From positions 16,206,717 to 16,270,716 of the forward strand of contig OZ022240.1 in assembly GCA_963978895.1 (NCBI GenBank): a stretch of 64,000 nt of DNA, given 5' to 3'. Both the position numbers and the translations under genes were made by a program. Below, one piece after another: positions 63,459 to 64,000 of this stretch; the stretch's first letter is position 1; each line of letters opens with the position of its first letter. The stretch comes from Erpobdella octoculata. Lineage: Eukaryota > Annelida > Clitellata > Hirudinida > Erpobdellidae. A model generated the notes under the pieces. It saw nothing but the letters and a program-made list of their open reading frames with translations, searched no databases and had not been told where the DNA came from.

Positions 63459-64000
63459 ATGGCCAGTCACTTAGACGTCGATAAGTTGACAACGATGATG
63501 AGATTCATGAACATGGAACCTCGTGATCGTTTCGATGACGATTTTGTAAACAATTTGTGTGTCTTTCTCAAGGAATTTGATTTAGGTAAAGATAATAAAT
63601 GTTGTTATCCTGAAGACTTTAACGAGGCCTTGTTGGACCTCGAAAAAACTCTACAGGAAACGCCGAACTCAGTTTCGACTGATCCATTGGAAACGATGAG
63701 CATCCAAGCGAAACCTTCGGAAGAAGTCGCTGTTAACGGCGAATATTTCGAAGCTAGTAGCCGAGAAAAACCTAAAGAAAATGAAAAAACACAATTTGGA
63801 TTTGTTTCGAGATATAAAATTGATCGAAGAAACAAACAAATGCGTCCGGCTAATTGCCTTGACGATATTGAAACAGTAGGTAGACGCTCACTTGGAAAGT
63901 ATAAAATTGATCGAAGAGTCGATCGGGTTAATCATGCCGTTAGAAATCAGTCACGTAACGTTTACGATTACTCTGGGCTTCGTAGAGAACGGTTTGGCAA
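63459..64000 (+). CDS. 276-aa array protein, copy 32 (cut by window end)
   Basis: Codons 1-180 are visible, matching the reference protein; the rest lies beyond the window. Confidence 0.78.
   Translation, partial: MASHLDVDKLTTMMRFMNMEPRDRFDDDFVNNLCVFLKEFDLGKDNKCCYPEDFNEALLDLEKTLQETPNSVSTDPLETMSIQAKPSEEVAVNGEYFEASSREKPKENEKTQFGFVSRYKIDRRNKQMRPANCLDDIETVGRRSLGKYKIDRRVDRVNHAVRNQSRNVYDYSGLRRERFG

Larger units (their letters stand above)
1..64000 (+). repeat. Tandem array of about 1.9-kb gene-bearing units
   Basis: The same promoter, ORF and tRNA-like module order recurs from end to end with no unrelated DNA between units. ATG-to-ATG spacing is 1,917 bp in the standard form, 1,902 bp with a 15-bp 3' deletion and 1,927 bp with a 10-bp leader insertion. 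It is 2,636-2,644 bp with a 727-bp insertion, 2,349-2,350 bp with a 433-bp duplication and 1,483 bp with a 434-bp deletion. Units differ by only a handful of substitutions, and neighbours share private variants. All copies point the same way. Neither end of the array is in the window. Confidence 0.98.

Noticed and set aside
1..64000. CRISPR array, bacterial operon or prophage
   Set aside because: The repeats are kilobase units with eukaryotic signals; there are no short regular repeats with unique spacers and no ribosome-binding sites.
1..64000. Histone or rDNA/5S cluster
   Set aside because: The protein does not resemble a histone, no histone 3' stem-loop is present and no rRNA sequence was recognised.

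Overview
The window is one uninterrupted head-to-tail tandem array. About 31 complete repeat units lie on the + strand, with a partial unit at each end. The basic unit is about 1,917 bp, with common 1,902 and 1,927 bp length variants. Each unit carries the same modules in the same order: (i) a polymerase II-type promoter with two 33-bp direct repeats each ending in ATTGG (inverted CCAAT), TATAAAAG, and a TCATTT initiator about 30 bp downstream; (ii) an intronless 276-codon ORF; (iii) a short 3' region with two small hairpins and an AATAAA signal; (iv) three tandem tRNA-like, SINE-head-like modules with polymerase III A/B-box matches; (v) a tail-like segment and an AT-rich spacer leading into the next promoter.

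The organism is a eukaryote. Support: TATA, CCAAT and initiator spacing, an AATAAA signal, a favourable AAAACATGG start context, tRNA-like SINE heads and no Shine-Dalgarno or operon logic. The initiator fits the arthropod TCAKTY consensus, so an invertebrate animal, possibly an arthropod, is the best guess, but the phylum is not settled. I do not recognise the 276-aa protein. Its first 110 residues are acidic, its remainder is Arg-rich, it carries three KIDRR motifs, and no signal peptide or membrane segment is visible.

Layout by variant: units 1-3 (ATG 674, 2601, 4528) have a 10-bp leader insertion. Units 4-6 (7172, 9808, 12444) have a 727-bp AT-rich insertion upstream of the promoter, and units 4 and 5 have an 8-bp hairpin deletion. 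Units 7-10 (14361, 16711, 19060, 21410) have a 433-bp internal duplication that frameshifts the ORF; unit 7 also has a nonsense codon. Unit 11 is standard. Unit 12 (25676) has a 434-bp deletion that fuses the ORF to the 3' region. Units 13-15 are near-standard. Units 16-23 are two copies of a four-unit higher-order repeat of exactly 7,638 bp. Units 24-26 are near-standard, with the 10-bp leader insertion reappearing in unit 24. Units 27-29 are the most diverged; unit 27 has lost its stop codon and reads on to 383 aa. Units 30-32 are near-standard, and unit 32 runs off the window.

Variants cluster in adjacent units, which is the signature of local unequal exchange or conversion. The array could be a high-dosage gene amplification, like histone or rDNA arrays, or a gene-bearing satellite. 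The sequence alone does not decide between these, but 26 of 32 copies keep the 276-aa ORF intact as far as visible. One more (unit 27) has an extended ORF and five are truncated or broken.
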